In this document: positions 43,197-52,447 of the stretch, one piece after another
Position numbering within the stretch: the stretch's first letter is position 1
Layout: each line of letters begins with the position of its first letter
DNA from: an uncultured Lachnospiraceae bacterium
Lineage (GTDB): Bacteria > Bacillota > Clostridia > Lachnospirales > Lachnospiraceae
NCBI GenBank assembly: GCA_910577785.1
Contig: CAJTNT010000015.1
Span: forward strand, 1 to 64,000
Direction of reading: 5' to 3'
Length of the DNA: 64,000 nucleotides
Notes under the pieces: generated by a model
Seen by the model: only the letters and a program-made list of their open reading frames with translations
Database searches by the model: none
Told to the model about the DNA's origin: nothing
Made by a program: the position numbers and the translations under genes

Positions 43197-43699
43197 TGAG
43201 AAGAGCAATTTATCCGGGCAGTTTTGACCCGGCGACCTATGGGCATATTGATATGATTGAGCGTTCTGCAAAGATTGTAGACGAATTGGTAGTCGCAGTA
43301 TTGAGAAATAGTGCAAAAAACCCATTGTTTTCTGTGGAGGAACGTGTTAGTATGTTAGAAGAAATAACAGAGCATCTCCCAAATGTGTACATACGTTCCT
43401 TCGACGGCCTGTTGATTGACTATGCCAGGGAAGTGGGTGCTTCGATTATTGTGCGTGGGCTGCGGGCAGTTACAGATTTTGAGTATGAGCTTCAGATTGC
43501 CCAGACCAACCGCATTGTCAATTCGCAGATTGATACGGTTTTTTTGACTACCAGCTTGGAATATGCCTACCTTAGTTCCACGATTGTCAAAGAAGTGGCT
43601 TCTTATGGGGGGGATATCTCCCATTTTGTGCCAGAGGGGCTGATAGGAAGGATTTATGCAAAATACCCTGAGTCAGGGCATAAAGGAGCGTTAGCATGA
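43196..43699 (+). CDS. coaD: Phosphopantetheine adenylyltransferase
   Basis: A 167-residue nucleotidyltransferase that makes dephospho-CoA from phosphopantetheine and ATP. The T/HxGH motif is in YPGSFDPATYGHIDMI; the C-terminal ISSTIVKE signature appears here as LSSTIVKEVASYGGD. ATG 43196 overlaps the rsmD stop; GTG 43193 is not needed. The next gene starts in an ATGA overlap. Normal length. Confidence 0.96.
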   Translation: MRRAIYPGSFDPATYGHIDMIERSAKIVDELVVAVLRNSAKNPLFSVEERVSMLEEITEHLPNVYIRSFDGLLIDYAREVGASIIVRGLRAVTDFEYELQIAQTNRIVNSQIDTVFLTTSLEYAYLSSTIVKEVASYGGDISHFVPEGLIGRIYAKYPESGHKGALA

Positions 43700-44331
43700 G
43701 CAGCAAGATAGAACAGATGATTGATGAGATAGAAGAATATATAGAAGGCTGTCGATACCAGCCGCTTTCCAATTCAAAGATTTTGGTCAATAAGGAGGAG
43801 ATTTTGGATCTTCTGGCGGAGCTGCGGAGGCGGGCGCCGGACGAAATCCGCCGCTACCAGAAGATTATCAGCAATAAGGAAGCGATTTTGGCGGACGCCA
43901 AGACAAAGGCGGAGGCGATTATTAACCAGGCCGAGGTGCAGACAACGGCGCTGGTCAGCGAACACCAGATTATGCAGCAGGCCTATAACCAGGCGAACGA
44001 GGTGGTGTCCTTTGCCTCGAACCAGGCGCAGGATATTGTGGACGCAGCTTCCAATGATGCGTATGATATCCGCATGAATGCCATCTATTATACGGACGAT
44101 GTGCTCAAAAGCCTGGAGGACATCATTGGCAATGCCCTGGAGACGACCAAGGCGAGGACGGACAACCTGCTGAATTCCCTGCAGGGATGCTATGAGATGG
44201 TGAGCGTGAACCGCGCAGAGCTGAATGCTACCCAGAAGGCAGAAGATCAGCAGCCGCCTGCGCAAGAGGGCGCTGCGGAGGATGCAGGGGAGGAAATGCA
44301 GCCGGAAGAAGAAGCCGAAGGGCAGGAATAA
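43696..44331 (+). CDS. Coiled-coil protein of unknown function, coupled to coaD
   Basis: A 211-residue soluble protein. Residues 1-50 contain a short conserved helix-turn (KILVNKEEILDLLAELRRRAPDEI) and residues 50-165 are a long Ala/Asn/Gln-rich coiled coil (ADAKTKAEAIINQAEVQTTAL) reminiscent of DivIVA-like or ATP-synthase-stalk-like proteins. The last 40 residues are acidic and disordered (EEMQPEEEAEGQE). Its start overlaps coaD by 4 bp. Similar genes occur after coaD in other Lachnospiraceae, as far as I recall; the function is not known. No membrane or secretion signal is seen. Confidence 0.75.
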   Translation: MSSKIEQMIDEIEEYIEGCRYQPLSNSKILVNKEEILDLLAELRRRAPDEIRRYQKIISNKEAILADAKTKAEAIINQAEVQTTALVSEHQIMQQAYNQANEVVSFASNQAQDIVDAASNDAYDIRMNAIYYTDDVLKSLEDIIGNALETTKARTDNLLNSLQGCYEMVSVNRAELNATQKAEDQQPPAQEGAAEDAGEEMQPEEEAEGQE

Positions 44332-44346
44332 AGGGCAGGGGCGTGT

Positions 44347-45264
44347 TCAGTGGCAGACAAACAGCAGCGCCAAGGCGAAGGAGAGCGCCGTGGACAGGAG
44401 CTTCGTCTTCAGGTAGGGGAGCAGGGAGAAGCCGGTTTCTTTTACCATTGAGGATGTCTGCGCCAGCCCAGACAGGCCGCCAAAAGCAGTAAAGGCAATC
44501 ATCAGGGGATAGGCTGCCTCAAAGGGCAGGGCCTGCCTGGCGGTGAATGCGATGCCGTTGGTGATTTCCGTAAATCCTAAGAGCATGCAGTGGAAGAGCG
44601 GGGATTGTAAGGGAATCAGCAGGGTCATCTGTGCCAGGATGGCGAATAGGACGATATAGCCGCCCAGCTTTGCCAGGGTTTCAAAACCGTTCATAATGCC
44701 GGCATCTATGATTTGGAGGTTCATGGATGCTGGCTTTTTTTGGCTACCTTCCAGGGGGGACGCAAAGCGGCGATGCCTGTTCTTTATCATGTAGAGGGCA
44801 AGCGGCGGGGCGTAGAGGATCAGGTAGGTCGGCAGGCGGAGGCCGGGGCGCTTGAGGCAGTCGCCGAGGATGAAGCTGCTGACGAACATCGGGCTGATGT
44901 TGTTGCAGATGCAGTAGAGGTGCTGCCCCTCCTCGTGGGACATCTTCCCGGAGCTGACCAGCTCGGCAGTGATTTTGCTGCCCATAGGGAAGCCAAACAG
45001 CAGCCCGGCTGTTAAGGGGAAGACGCCAGCGCTGCTGATGGGGAACAGGGGGCGCAAGAGGCGGTGGACGGCTCTTGCGAAGCTGTCAAGGATGCCAGAA
45101 TGGATCAGGATGTAGGAGAGGATAGAGAAAGGCAGCAGGGTGGGCAGCATTTTCTCCTGCCAGAGGGTCAGGCCAAGGGCAGCGGCCTGGACAGATTCCT
45201 GTGGGAAAATTAATATATAGAGCAAAAAAATAAGTATGGCTGCGGCGTAAATGGATTTTTTCAT
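44347..45264 (-). CDS. ylbJ: Sporulation integral membrane protein YlbJ-like
   Basis: A 305-residue membrane protein with eight or more hydrophobic helices and the nucleoside-recognition (Gate) domain of the YlbJ/SpoVV family. Visible are LPTLLPFSILSYILIHSG near the start, LTAGLLFGFPMGSKITAELV in the middle and AFTAFGGLSGLAQTSSM near the end. YlbJ (SpoVV) moves dipicolinic acid into the developing spore across its outer membrane. It is convergent with the coiled-coil gene, 15 bp apart. No sigma-K-type promoter was clearly read in the 45265-45478 gap. Confidence 0.9.
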   Translation of the reverse strand: MKKSIYAAAILIFLLYILIFPQESVQAAALGLTLWQEKMLPTLLPFSILSYILIHSGILDSFARAVHRLLRPLFPISSAGVFPLTAGLLFGFPMGSKITAELVSSGKMSHEEGQHLYCICNNISPMFVSSFILGDCLKRPGLRLPTYLILYAPPLALYMIKNRHRRFASPLEGSQKKPASMNLQIIDAGIMNGFETLAKLGGYIVLFAILAQMTLLIPLQSPLFHCMLLGFTEITNGIAFTARQALPFEAAYPLMIAFTAFGGLSGLAQTSSMVKETGFSLLPYLKTKLLSTALSFALALLFVCH

Positions 45265-45478
45265 AGGAAACAGTCGATCCTTTCTGGTTATGCTGGGAGT
45301 GGGGACAATTTATTTTATGATGGGATCTTTTAAATATGCCTCGTGTACTGACACGTTGCTCATTTGGCTAACCCTGTTTTGAATTTCAGGAGGGGAAGGG
45401 ATAATTTTTAGGGGAGTGGGCATATAGGTATATAAGGAAAAAATTATAAGCTACTTGGAATGGAGGAAAATAGAAATT

Positions 45479-46924
45479 ATGGGAGTTTGTGACCAATTGG
45501 AGCCCAAGAGGGTATTCCATTATTTTGAGGAAATCTGTGGGATTCCCCACGGATCCGGGAATATGGATGAAATCAGCAATTATTGTGCGGAGTTTGCCAA
45601 GGATCACCGGCTGCAGTATCATAAGGATGCGTATGGGAATCTAATTTTGCGAAAAAAGGCCTCGGAAGGGTACGAAGGGGCGGAGCCAGTGATTATCCAA
45701 GGGCATCTCGACATGGTCTGCGAGAAGGAAAGCGGCGTGGAGATTGACTTTGCGAAGGATGGGCTGGAACTCTATGTGGAAGGGGATTTCCTGCGTGCCA
45801 GGGGGACGACGCTGGGAGGGGATGACGGCATTGCCGTGGCCTATGCCCTTGCATTGCTGGAAGATGAGGCGCTGCCGCACCCGCCGCTGGAGGTGGTGCT
45901 GACGGTAGATGAGGAGATTGGGCTGCTGGGCGCGGAAAAGATAGATCTTTCCATGCTTCGGGGAAGGAAGCTTTTGAACCTGGATTCGGACGAGGAAGGG
46001 ATATTTTTCGTCAGCTGCGCCGGGGGGCTTCTGATGGAATGCCGGATTCCCATGGCCTGGGCCGAGAAGAAGGGGCAATGCTATGAGGTGAAGGTCTTGG
46101 GCCTGCAGGGCGGGCATTCCGGCACGGAAATCCAAAAGGAGAGGGGAAATGCGATTATCCTTCTGGGGCGTGTATTAGAAGCCTTAAGGAAGGATGCGCC
46201 ATTTTCGATTGTGTCCATGAAAGGGGGGATGATGGATAACGCCATCCCACGGGAAGCTTCCTGCATGATTTTGCTGGAAGGTGTGGAAACACGCCTGCAG
46301 GAGGCCATTGCCAGGATACGGCAGGAGCTGAAGCAGGAATACCGCCGTTCAGATCCCGGGCTGGAACTTTCCTGCGAGGAAGCCGGTGCGGGCACGAAAA
46401 GGGCGTTGCTTGCGGATTCCCAGGCAAAGGCGCTGTTCTTCCTGCGGATGATGCCATGGGGCGTGCAGCATATGAGCGCAGAGATCGGAGGCCTGGTGGA
46501 GACTTCCCTGAATCCGGGCATTATGGCGCTGGGGGAAGAGGATTTTTCCGTATGCTCTTTTATCCGCAGCAGTGTCAACAGCAGGAAATATGAGGTGGCG
46601 GGGCGGCTATCTGCCCTTACGGAATTCCTGGGCGGGACGGCCTCTGCCAGCAGTGATTACCCCGCATGGGAATATAAGGCGGACTCCCCGGTGCAGGAGC
46701 TTATGGCAGCTGTTTACCGGGATCTGTTTGGGAAAGAACCGCAGATCCAGGCAATCCATGCCGGTCTGGAATGCGGGATTTTTTCCGGGAAGCTGGAAGG
46801 CCTGGACTGCATATCCTTTGGGCCTGATAATTTTGACATCCATACGCCCAAGGAGCATCTGAGCATTTCTTCCACGGAGAGGGTCTGGCGGCTGATCCTG
46901 GAGTTTCTGAAGCGTTCCAGGTGA
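45479..46924 (+). CDS. pepD: Aminoacyl-histidine dipeptidase
   Basis: A 481-residue cytosolic zinc peptidase of the M20C/PepD type that cleaves Xaa-His dipeptides such as carnosine. Seen motifs are VFHYFEEICGIPHGSGN, the metal-binding IQGHLDMV, the DDGIAVAYALALLEDE block, LTVDEEIGLLGA and LNLDSDEEG. The C-terminal histidine lies in IHAGLECGIFSGK. GGAGG precedes ATG 45479 by 12 bases; an in-frame TTG at 45455 is weaker. Monocistronic or with the M23 gene 39 bp on. Confidence 0.94.
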   Translation: MGVCDQLEPKRVFHYFEEICGIPHGSGNMDEISNYCAEFAKDHRLQYHKDAYGNLILRKKASEGYEGAEPVIIQGHLDMVCEKESGVEIDFAKDGLELYVEGDFLRARGTTLGGDDGIAVAYALALLEDEALPHPPLEVVLTVDEEIGLLGAEKIDLSMLRGRKLLNLDSDEEGIFFVSCAGGLLMECRIPMAWAEKKGQCYEVKVLGLQGGHSGTEIQKERGNAIILLGRVLEALRKDAPFSIVSMKGGMMDNAIPREASCMILLEGVETRLQEAIARIRQELKQEYRRSDPGLELSCEEAGAGTKRALLADSQAKALFFLRMMPWGVQHMSAEIGGLVETSLNPGIMALGEEDFSVCSFIRSSVNSRKYEVAGRLSALTEFLGGTASASSDYPAWEYKADSPVQELMAAVYRDLFGKEPQIQAIHAGLECGIFSGKLEGLDCISFGPDNFDIHTPKEHLSISSTERVWRLILEFLKRSR

Positions 46925-46963
46925 TGTCCGTTTGCCTGATATCAAAGAAGCAGAGGATCGTAT

Positions 46964-47803
46964 ATGAAGAAAAAGCTGTGCATCAACTTGCTGATTCTTA
47001 CGGCGCTGGTCTGTTTTGCCACGGCCCTTACGGGATATGTGAGGCGCGCAGCAGAAATCGCCAATTTATTGGTGGAAGAGGATGCGATGGAACTTCTGCG
47101 GCAGCAGGAAGTTCCGGCAGAAAAATATGAATCTTTTGGCGACTACGGGGAGGACTCCGAGTATTCCCGCCTCAGCTACTTGTTGGGCTATCTCCTGACA
47201 GGGGAAGCGGGGGCGCGGGAGCTGGACAGCTACCTGGGGCTGCTGTACCAGTACTACCCGCAGGAAGTACGGCGGCTTGAGGAATACGAAGAGGCTATCT
47301 GGGGGGATCTGGAATATTTCCCAGTCCCGCTGCCCCGGCAAGGGAGCAGCTTAGCGGTTTCCTATGACAATTCCTGGATGTCCGAGCGCAGCTTTGGCGG
47401 AAAGCGTGGCCACGAGGGGACAGACCTTATGGCTTCCCTCAATGAGCGGGGGCGATACCCGGTGGTCAGCATGACGGACGGAGTTGTGGAGAAAGTGGGG
47501 TGGCTGAAATTAGGGGGGTATCGGATTGGCATACGCTCGCCAAGCGGCGGATATTTCTATTATGCGCACCTCTATGACTATGCCAGGGAATTCCAGGAAG
47601 GGGAGGAAGTGAAGGCAGGCGAATTGCTGGGCTTTATGGGTGACAGCGGATATGGGGAGCAGGAGGGAACCATAGGGCAGTTTGCAGTACATCTCCATGT
47701 GGGGATTTACGTAGAGGGAAATCAGGGGGAAGAGGTGAGCGTCAATCCCTATTGGGTGCTGAAATGGCTGGAGAAAAGGCGGCTGCGGTATGGCTATGGG
47801 TAA
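46964..47803 (+). CDS. Membrane-anchored M23 peptidase (LytM-like)
   Basis: A 279-residue protein with an N-terminal membrane anchor or signal (LCINLLILTALVCFATALTG) and a 100-residue helical spacer. The C-terminal M23 domain has GHEGTDLM (first His and Asp of the zinc site) and FAVHLHVGIYV (second HxH). The predicted activity is cleavage of peptidoglycan cross-bridges. Position and architecture recall SpoIIQ-like or cell-wall hydrolases, but no sporulation promoter was seen, so I leave the role open. Starts 39 bp after pepD. Confidence 0.88.
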   Translation: MKKKLCINLLILTALVCFATALTGYVRRAAEIANLLVEEDAMELLRQQEVPAEKYESFGDYGEDSEYSRLSYLLGYLLTGEAGARELDSYLGLLYQYYPQEVRRLEEYEEAIWGDLEYFPVPLPRQGSSLAVSYDNSWMSERSFGGKRGHEGTDLMASLNERGRYPVVSMTDGVVEKVGWLKLGGYRIGIRSPSGGYFYYAHLYDYAREFQEGEEVKAGELLGFMGDSGYGEQEGTIGQFAVHLHVGIYVEGNQGEEVSVNPYWVLKWLEKRRLRYGYG

Positions 47804-47828
47804 CGGGGGAGTGCTGCAGGAACGGACG

Positions 47829-47856
47829 CTGGCAGGGGCAAGCCAGCCCCTGCCAG
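47829..47856 (+). terminator. Hairpin in the gap before the pseudouridine synthase gene
   Basis: Ten-bp perfect stem CTGGCAGGGG / CCCCTGCCAG, 25 bp past the M23 stop. There is no T-tract, so termination is uncertain. Confidence 0.5.
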
Positions 47857-48050
47857 CTGATATTGTCCACGGAACTTAGCGGGGTGGTTTTGAGCTTAGC
47901 GTTGCTGCATTTCGATCGGAGCGGAAGCGCGTTTCTGTTGCGGCTGCCCTCCTTCCGCAGCGGCTCGTTTGCCTACTATCATAAGAACTTGAAATTAGAA
48001 GCAGGAAAGAAAATAATAGACACAAGGAAAAGGAATAAGGAAACCCAACC

Positions 48051-48815
48051 ATGCAGATCAGGTTAGATAAATACCTTGCTGATATGGGGATCGGCACCCG
48101 CAGCGAGGTAAAGCAGTATATACGCAGGAAACAGGTGCAGGTAAACGGAGATACTGCAGCCGATGCTGGCCGGAAGGTGGATACCGATCGTGACCAAGTA
48201 TCTTTCCAGGGAAACGAAATCCCCTATGCCGAGAAGGAATACTATTTATTCTATAAGCCCCAAGGCTGCGTCAGCGCAGTTACGGACGGGCGCCACAAGA
48301 CAGTCCTCGACTATATCACAGGCAGCCGGCGCAAAGATCTGTTTCCGGTAGGGAGGCTGGACATGGATACGGAAGGCCTCCTGCTGATTACCAATGACGG
48401 CGCATTGTCCCATAGGCTGCTGTCCCCGGCCTGCCATGTGCCGAAGGTGTATTATGCCAGGGTGTCCGGCGAGGTGACGGGGGAAGATGCGGCGCACTTT
48501 TGGGAAGGCGTTGATATTGGGGACGAGGAGCCTACGCTCCCAGCCAGGCTTACGGTCCTGCCAAGGCATGGCGGCGGAAATGGCAGCGCTGGGGAGGACG
48601 CCCAGGTTACAGAGATTGAGCTTACGATCACGGAAGGGAGGTTCCATCAGGTGAAGCGGATGTTTGCGGCAGTGGGTAAGAAGGTGCTTTACCTAAAGCG
48701 CATTTCCATGGGCAGCCTGGTGCTGGACGAGTCCTTAGAACCTGGGGGATACCGGCCTTTAACAGAGCAAGAGGTAGAGGATTTATACGCACCTACAGAT
48801 TGGAGGATACCATGA
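48051..48815 (+). CDS. 16S rRNA pseudouridine synthase, RsuA family
   Basis: A 254-residue enzyme that isomerises uridine in 16S rRNA (position 516 in E. coli RsuA). The N-terminal S4 RNA-binding domain reads MQIRLDKYLADMGIGTRSEVKQYI. The catalytic domain has GRLDMDTEGLLLITNDG, whose aspartate is the nucleophile, and GRFHQVKRMFAAVGKKV. Starts at ATG 48051; GAAAGGAG-like purines precede. It overlaps degV by a few bases. The closely related RluB activity on 23S rRNA cannot be ruled out. Confidence 0.9.
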   Translation: MQIRLDKYLADMGIGTRSEVKQYIRRKQVQVNGDTAADAGRKVDTDRDQVSFQGNEIPYAEKEYYLFYKPQGCVSAVTDGRHKTVLDYITGSRRKDLFPVGRLDMDTEGLLLITNDGALSHRLLSPACHVPKVYYARVSGEVTGEDAAHFWEGVDIGDEEPTLPARLTVLPRHGGGNGSAGEDAQVTEIELTITEGRFHQVKRMFAAVGKKVLYLKRISMGSLVLDESLEPGGYRPLTEQEVEDLYAPTDWRIP

Positions 48816-49690
48816 AAAAAATCGGAGTTATCACGGACAGCCACAGCGGCATAACACAGCGGCAGGCAGAGGAACTGGGCATTCTGGTGCTTCCCATGCC
48901 ATTTTATTTTAATGACGAATGCTATTATGAGGATGTCAGCCTGAGCAGGGAAGAATTTTTTGAGAAGCTGGATTCTGGGGTGAAAATCGCCACCTCGCAG
49001 CCTTCTCCCACAGAGGTGATGAAGCTATGGGACAAGGGGCTTCAGCAGTTTGAGCAGATTGTCTATATCCCCATTAGCAGCGGGCTGAGCGGATCTTGCG
49101 CCACAGCCCTTGGCCTGGCTTTGGAAGAGCCTTATTTCGGCAAAGTATTTGTCGTGGACAATGGGAGGGTATCTACGCCCTTGCATCGTTCTGTCCTTGA
49201 TGCCCTGGAACTGGCAGAAGAGGGTTACTCCGCCCAGGAAATCAAAAAGATGCTGGAAGAAAACCGGGACAAGATGGTGATTTATGTAGGCGTGGAAACT
49301 TTGGAGCATTTAAAGCAGGGCGGCAGGGTTTCCCAGGCTTCCGCAGCCCTGGGCACAGTCTTAAATATCAAGCCGGTGCTGAAATTTGACGTCGGCACCC
49401 TGGACGCCTTTAAGAAATGCCATGGGTTTGCCAAAGCACGCAGGGCAATGATTGAGGCGATGCAGCACGACCTGGAGACGACGTTCCGGGAATGGGCGCA
49501 GAAGGGTGAGGTATACCTGCTGGCAGCCTCCAGCGCGTCCCCAGAAGTGACAGAGGATTGGCTGGCGGAAATCAAGGAGGCGTTCCCTGGCATGGACGTG
49601 ATGTGCGATGCGCTTTCCCTCGGCGTTTCCTGCCATATTGGGCAGGGCGGGCTGGGGATTGGCTGTTCCTGCAGGCCGAAGCGGCGGTAA
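48812..49690 (+). CDS. DegV-family fatty-acid-binding protein
   Basis: A 292-residue cytosolic lipid-binding protein. The N-terminal ITDSHSGIT and ATSQPSPTEV segments, then IPISSGLSGSCATAL, contact the fatty-acid head group in relatives. In Gram-positive bacteria DegV/FakB proteins present fatty acids to a kinase FakA. A fakA is not visible here. ATG 48812 overlaps the rsuA-type stop codon, so translation is coupled. Length is ordinary. Confidence 0.92.
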   Translation: MKKIGVITDSHSGITQRQAEELGILVLPMPFYFNDECYYEDVSLSREEFFEKLDSGVKIATSQPSPTEVMKLWDKGLQQFEQIVYIPISSGLSGSCATALGLALEEPYFGKVFVVDNGRVSTPLHRSVLDALELAEEGYSAQEIKKMLEENRDKMVIYVGVETLEHLKQGGRVSQASAALGTVLNIKPVLKFDVGTLDAFKKCHGFAKARRAMIEAMQHDLETTFREWAQKGEVYLLAASSASPEVTEDWLAEIKEAFPGMDVMCDALSLGVSCHIGQGGLGIGCSCRPKRR

Positions 49691-49699
49691 GGAGGGCAT

Positions 49700-50368
49700 A
49701 TGTACAGGAAGAAAAATCTGCCCCTGTTGGAGGACGTACGGTCGGTGATTTTTGATTTGGATGGGACATTGGTGGATTCCATGTGGCTGTGGCATGACAT
49801 TGACCTGGAGTTTCTGGGGGAGCGGGGCATTGCCCTCCCGGAGACCTATCAGAAGGACATTGAAGGCATGAGCTTCACAGAGACAGCCGTCTATACCAAG
49901 GATTTGTTCCAGCTTCCGGAAAGCGTAGAGGAGCTGAAGGAAATCTGGAACCGGATGGCCATTGAGAAATATACATACGAGGTACCTTTTAAGCCTGGCG
50001 CCGAGGAATTTTTAAAATACTGCCGCACGAAAGGGATTACGGTAGGGATTGCCACCAGCAATTCCCGCGGCCTGGTGGAGGCGGTGGCCGGCGCCCTGCA
50101 TTTCGAGGATTATATCCAGGAAATTGTCACAGCCTGCGAGGTGGAGCATGGAAAGCCGGCGCCAGACGTCTATCTGGAGGCTGCCAGCCGCCTGCAGGCG
50201 CGGCCGGAGCACTGCCTGGTATTTGAGGACGTGCCGATGGGCATCCTGGCGGGGAAAAACGCCGGCATGCGCGTCTGTGCAGTGGAGGATGCGTTTTCTG
50301 TGGACTGCAGGGAAGAGAAGCAGGAACTGGCGGATTATTATATCTCGGATTATTATGAAATCCTGTAG
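49700..50368 (+). CDS. HAD-superfamily phosphatase
   Basis: A 222-residue phosphohydrolase of the beta-phosphoglucomutase/GPH-like subgroup. Motif I is FDLDGTLVDS, motif II falls at IATSNSRG, motif III lysine near EHGKPAP, motif IV is VFEDVPMGILAGKNAGM. The cap domain is the helical insert after motif I. Substrate is likely a sugar or nucleotide phosphate but is not determined by sequence. It starts 9 bp after degV, behind AAGGAGG. Confidence 0.92.
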   Translation: MYRKKNLPLLEDVRSVIFDLDGTLVDSMWLWHDIDLEFLGERGIALPETYQKDIEGMSFTETAVYTKDLFQLPESVEELKEIWNRMAIEKYTYEVPFKPGAEEFLKYCRTKGITVGIATSNSRGLVEAVAGALHFEDYIQEIVTACEVEHGKPAPDVYLEAASRLQARPEHCLVFEDVPMGILAGKNAGMRVCAVEDAFSVDCREEKQELADYYISDYYEIL

Positions 50369-50467
50369 CGCCTTTCGCTTTGCTAGATACTGTGGATGCG
50401 CCGGCATGCGGGCACGTTATGGGAAATCTGATTTAAGGATACATGGATACAAAGGAGGGGAACAAAG

Positions 50468-52387
50468 ATGCCAGGACAAGGTTTTTTGCCAATCTGCCGG
50501 GAGGATATGGAGAAAAGGGGAATCCGGCAGTTTGACTTTGTATATGTCATCGGGGATGCCTATGTGGATCATCCATCCTTTGGACATGCGATCATCAGCC
50601 GCCTTTTAGAGGCTTATGGCTATACGGTGGGGATTATTTCCCAGCCGGACTGGCGGCAGAAGGAAAGCGTTGCCATCTATGGAGAGCCGCGGCTGGCGTT
50701 CCTGGTCAGCGCAGGGAACATGGATTCGATGGTAAACCATTACAGTGTTTCCAAGCGGAGGCGCGAGAAGGATTCCTTCACTCCTGGGGGCGTGATGGGG
50801 CGGCGGCCAGATTATGCGACCGTGGTCTATGGGAATTTAATCCGCCAGACCTATAAGAAGACGCCAATCCTTATCGGGGGCGTGGAAGCCAGCCTGCGCA
50901 GGCTGGCCCATTACGATTACTGGAGCGGGAAGGTCAAGCGTTCCATCCTTCTGGACAGCGGGGCGGATATCCTGATGTACGGCATGGGGGAGCGGAGCAT
51001 GATCCAGTTAGCGGAGGCTCTGGACAGCGGCCTTGCGGCTGAGGATATCACCTTTGTGGAAGGCACGGTCTGCAAGGTGCGCAGGAAAGAGGATATCTAT
51101 GACGCGGTGTTTCTGCCGCCTTATGCCTCTGTGCGGGAGGACAGGGAATGCTATGCCAAAAGCTTCTATACCCAATACTGCAATGCGGATCCCTTCCACG
51201 GCAAACGCCTGGCAGAAGAATACCCCAACCAGGTCTATGTGGTGCAGAACCCGCCCTCCAAGCCGCTGTCCCAGCAGGAGATGGACGATGTCTACGGCCT
51301 GCCCTATCAGCGTGCCTACCATCCCTCATATGAGGCACAGGGCGGGGTGCCGGCAATTTCTGAGGTGAAATTCAGCATAACCAGCAACCGGGGCTGTTTT
51401 GGCGGATGCAGTTTCTGCGCCCTTACGTTCCATCAGGGGAGGATTGTGCAGTCACGGAGCCATGCGTCAATCTTAAAGGAGGCCAAACTGCTGCTGGAGG
51501 ATGCGGATTTTAAGGGATATATCCATGATGTGGGCGGGCCGACGGCAAATTTCCGTTATCCGGCCTGCGAAAAGCAGCTGCAGGCGGGGGCGTGTGTACA
51601 GAAGCAGTGCCTGTTCCCCAAGCCCTGCCAGAACCTGCGGGCAGACCATAAGGATTACCTGGAGCTGCTGCGAAAGCTGCGCAGCCTGCCAGGGGTGAGG
51701 AAGGTATTCATCCGTTCTGGGATCCGCTTTGATTACCTTCTGGCCGATGCGGACCGCACATTTTTGCGTGAGCTGTGCGAATACCATGTCAGCGGGCAGC
51801 TGAAAGTGGCGCCGGAGCATATTTCAGACAAGGTGCTGCATTATATGGGCAAGCCGCGGGCGGAAGTCTATGAGCGGTTTGCCGAGGAATACCGGAAGAT
51901 GAATGAAACACTGGGGAAAAAACAGTATTTGGTGCCTTACCTGATGTCCTCGCATCCGGGTTCCACCCTGCGGGAAGCAGTGGAACTGGCGGAATTTCTG
52001 CGTGACCTGGGCTATATGCCGCAGCAGGTGCAGGATTTTTATCCCACGCCTTCCACGATATCTACCTGCATGTATTATACAGGGCTGGACCCGCGGACAA
52101 TGAAGAAGGTATATGTGGCGCATAACCCGCATGAAAAGGCGATGCAGCGGGCATTGATCCAGTACCGGGAGGAACGGAATTATGAGCTGGTGAAGGAGGC
52201 GCTGGTCAAGACGGGGCGTACGGATCTGATTGGATTCGGGGCAGGGTGTCTGATTGCCCCCAGGAAAGGGGCTGGGGGAACTGCAAGGAAGGGGAAGAAG
52301 GGAGATTTGCCAGGGAAGGGGAAAGGGGATGTTTCAAGGAAGGGGAAGAAGAGTCCGCGCAGACGGGGCAGGGGTTCGGTGAAATAG
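50468..52387 (+). CDS. YgiQ-family radical SAM protein
   Basis: A 639-residue radical SAM enzyme. The cluster motif is SNRGCFGGCSFCALT, with the N-terminal cobalamin-like Rossmann domain (VIGDAYVDHPSFGHAII) before it and the C-terminal family block LMSSHPGSTLREAVELAEFL. The last 50 residues are a Gly/Lys/Arg-rich tail (RKGAGGTARKGKKGD) likely binding nucleic acid. YgiQ proteins are widespread but their reaction is unknown. AAAGGAGGGG precedes ATG 50468. It stands about 100 bp after the HAD gene. Confidence 0.93.
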   Translation: MPGQGFLPICREDMEKRGIRQFDFVYVIGDAYVDHPSFGHAIISRLLEAYGYTVGIISQPDWRQKESVAIYGEPRLAFLVSAGNMDSMVNHYSVSKRRREKDSFTPGGVMGRRPDYATVVYGNLIRQTYKKTPILIGGVEASLRRLAHYDYWSGKVKRSILLDSGADILMYGMGERSMIQLAEALDSGLAAEDITFVEGTVCKVRRKEDIYDAVFLPPYASVREDRECYAKSFYTQYCNADPFHGKRLAEEYPNQVYVVQNPPSKPLSQQEMDDVYGLPYQRAYHPSYEAQGGVPAISEVKFSITSNRGCFGGCSFCALTFHQGRIVQSRSHASILKEAKLLLEDADFKGYIHDVGGPTANFRYPACEKQLQAGACVQKQCLFPKPCQNLRADHKDYLELLRKLRSLPGVRKVFIRSGIRFDYLLADADRTFLRELCEYHVSGQLKVAPEHISDKVLHYMGKPRAEVYERFAEEYRKMNETLGKKQYLVPYLMSSHPGSTLREAVELAEFLRDLGYMPQQVQDFYPTPSTISTCMYYTGLDPRTMKKVYVAHNPHEKAMQRALIQYREERNYELVKEALVKTGRTDLIGFGAGCLIAPRKGAGGTARKGKKGDLPGKGKGDVSRKGKKSPRRRGRGSVK

Positions 52388-52447
52388 CGGCAGAACCAGC
52401 TGGCGTTGGCTCCGGAAGTTTTTATGATAGGATGGAAAGGAATACGT

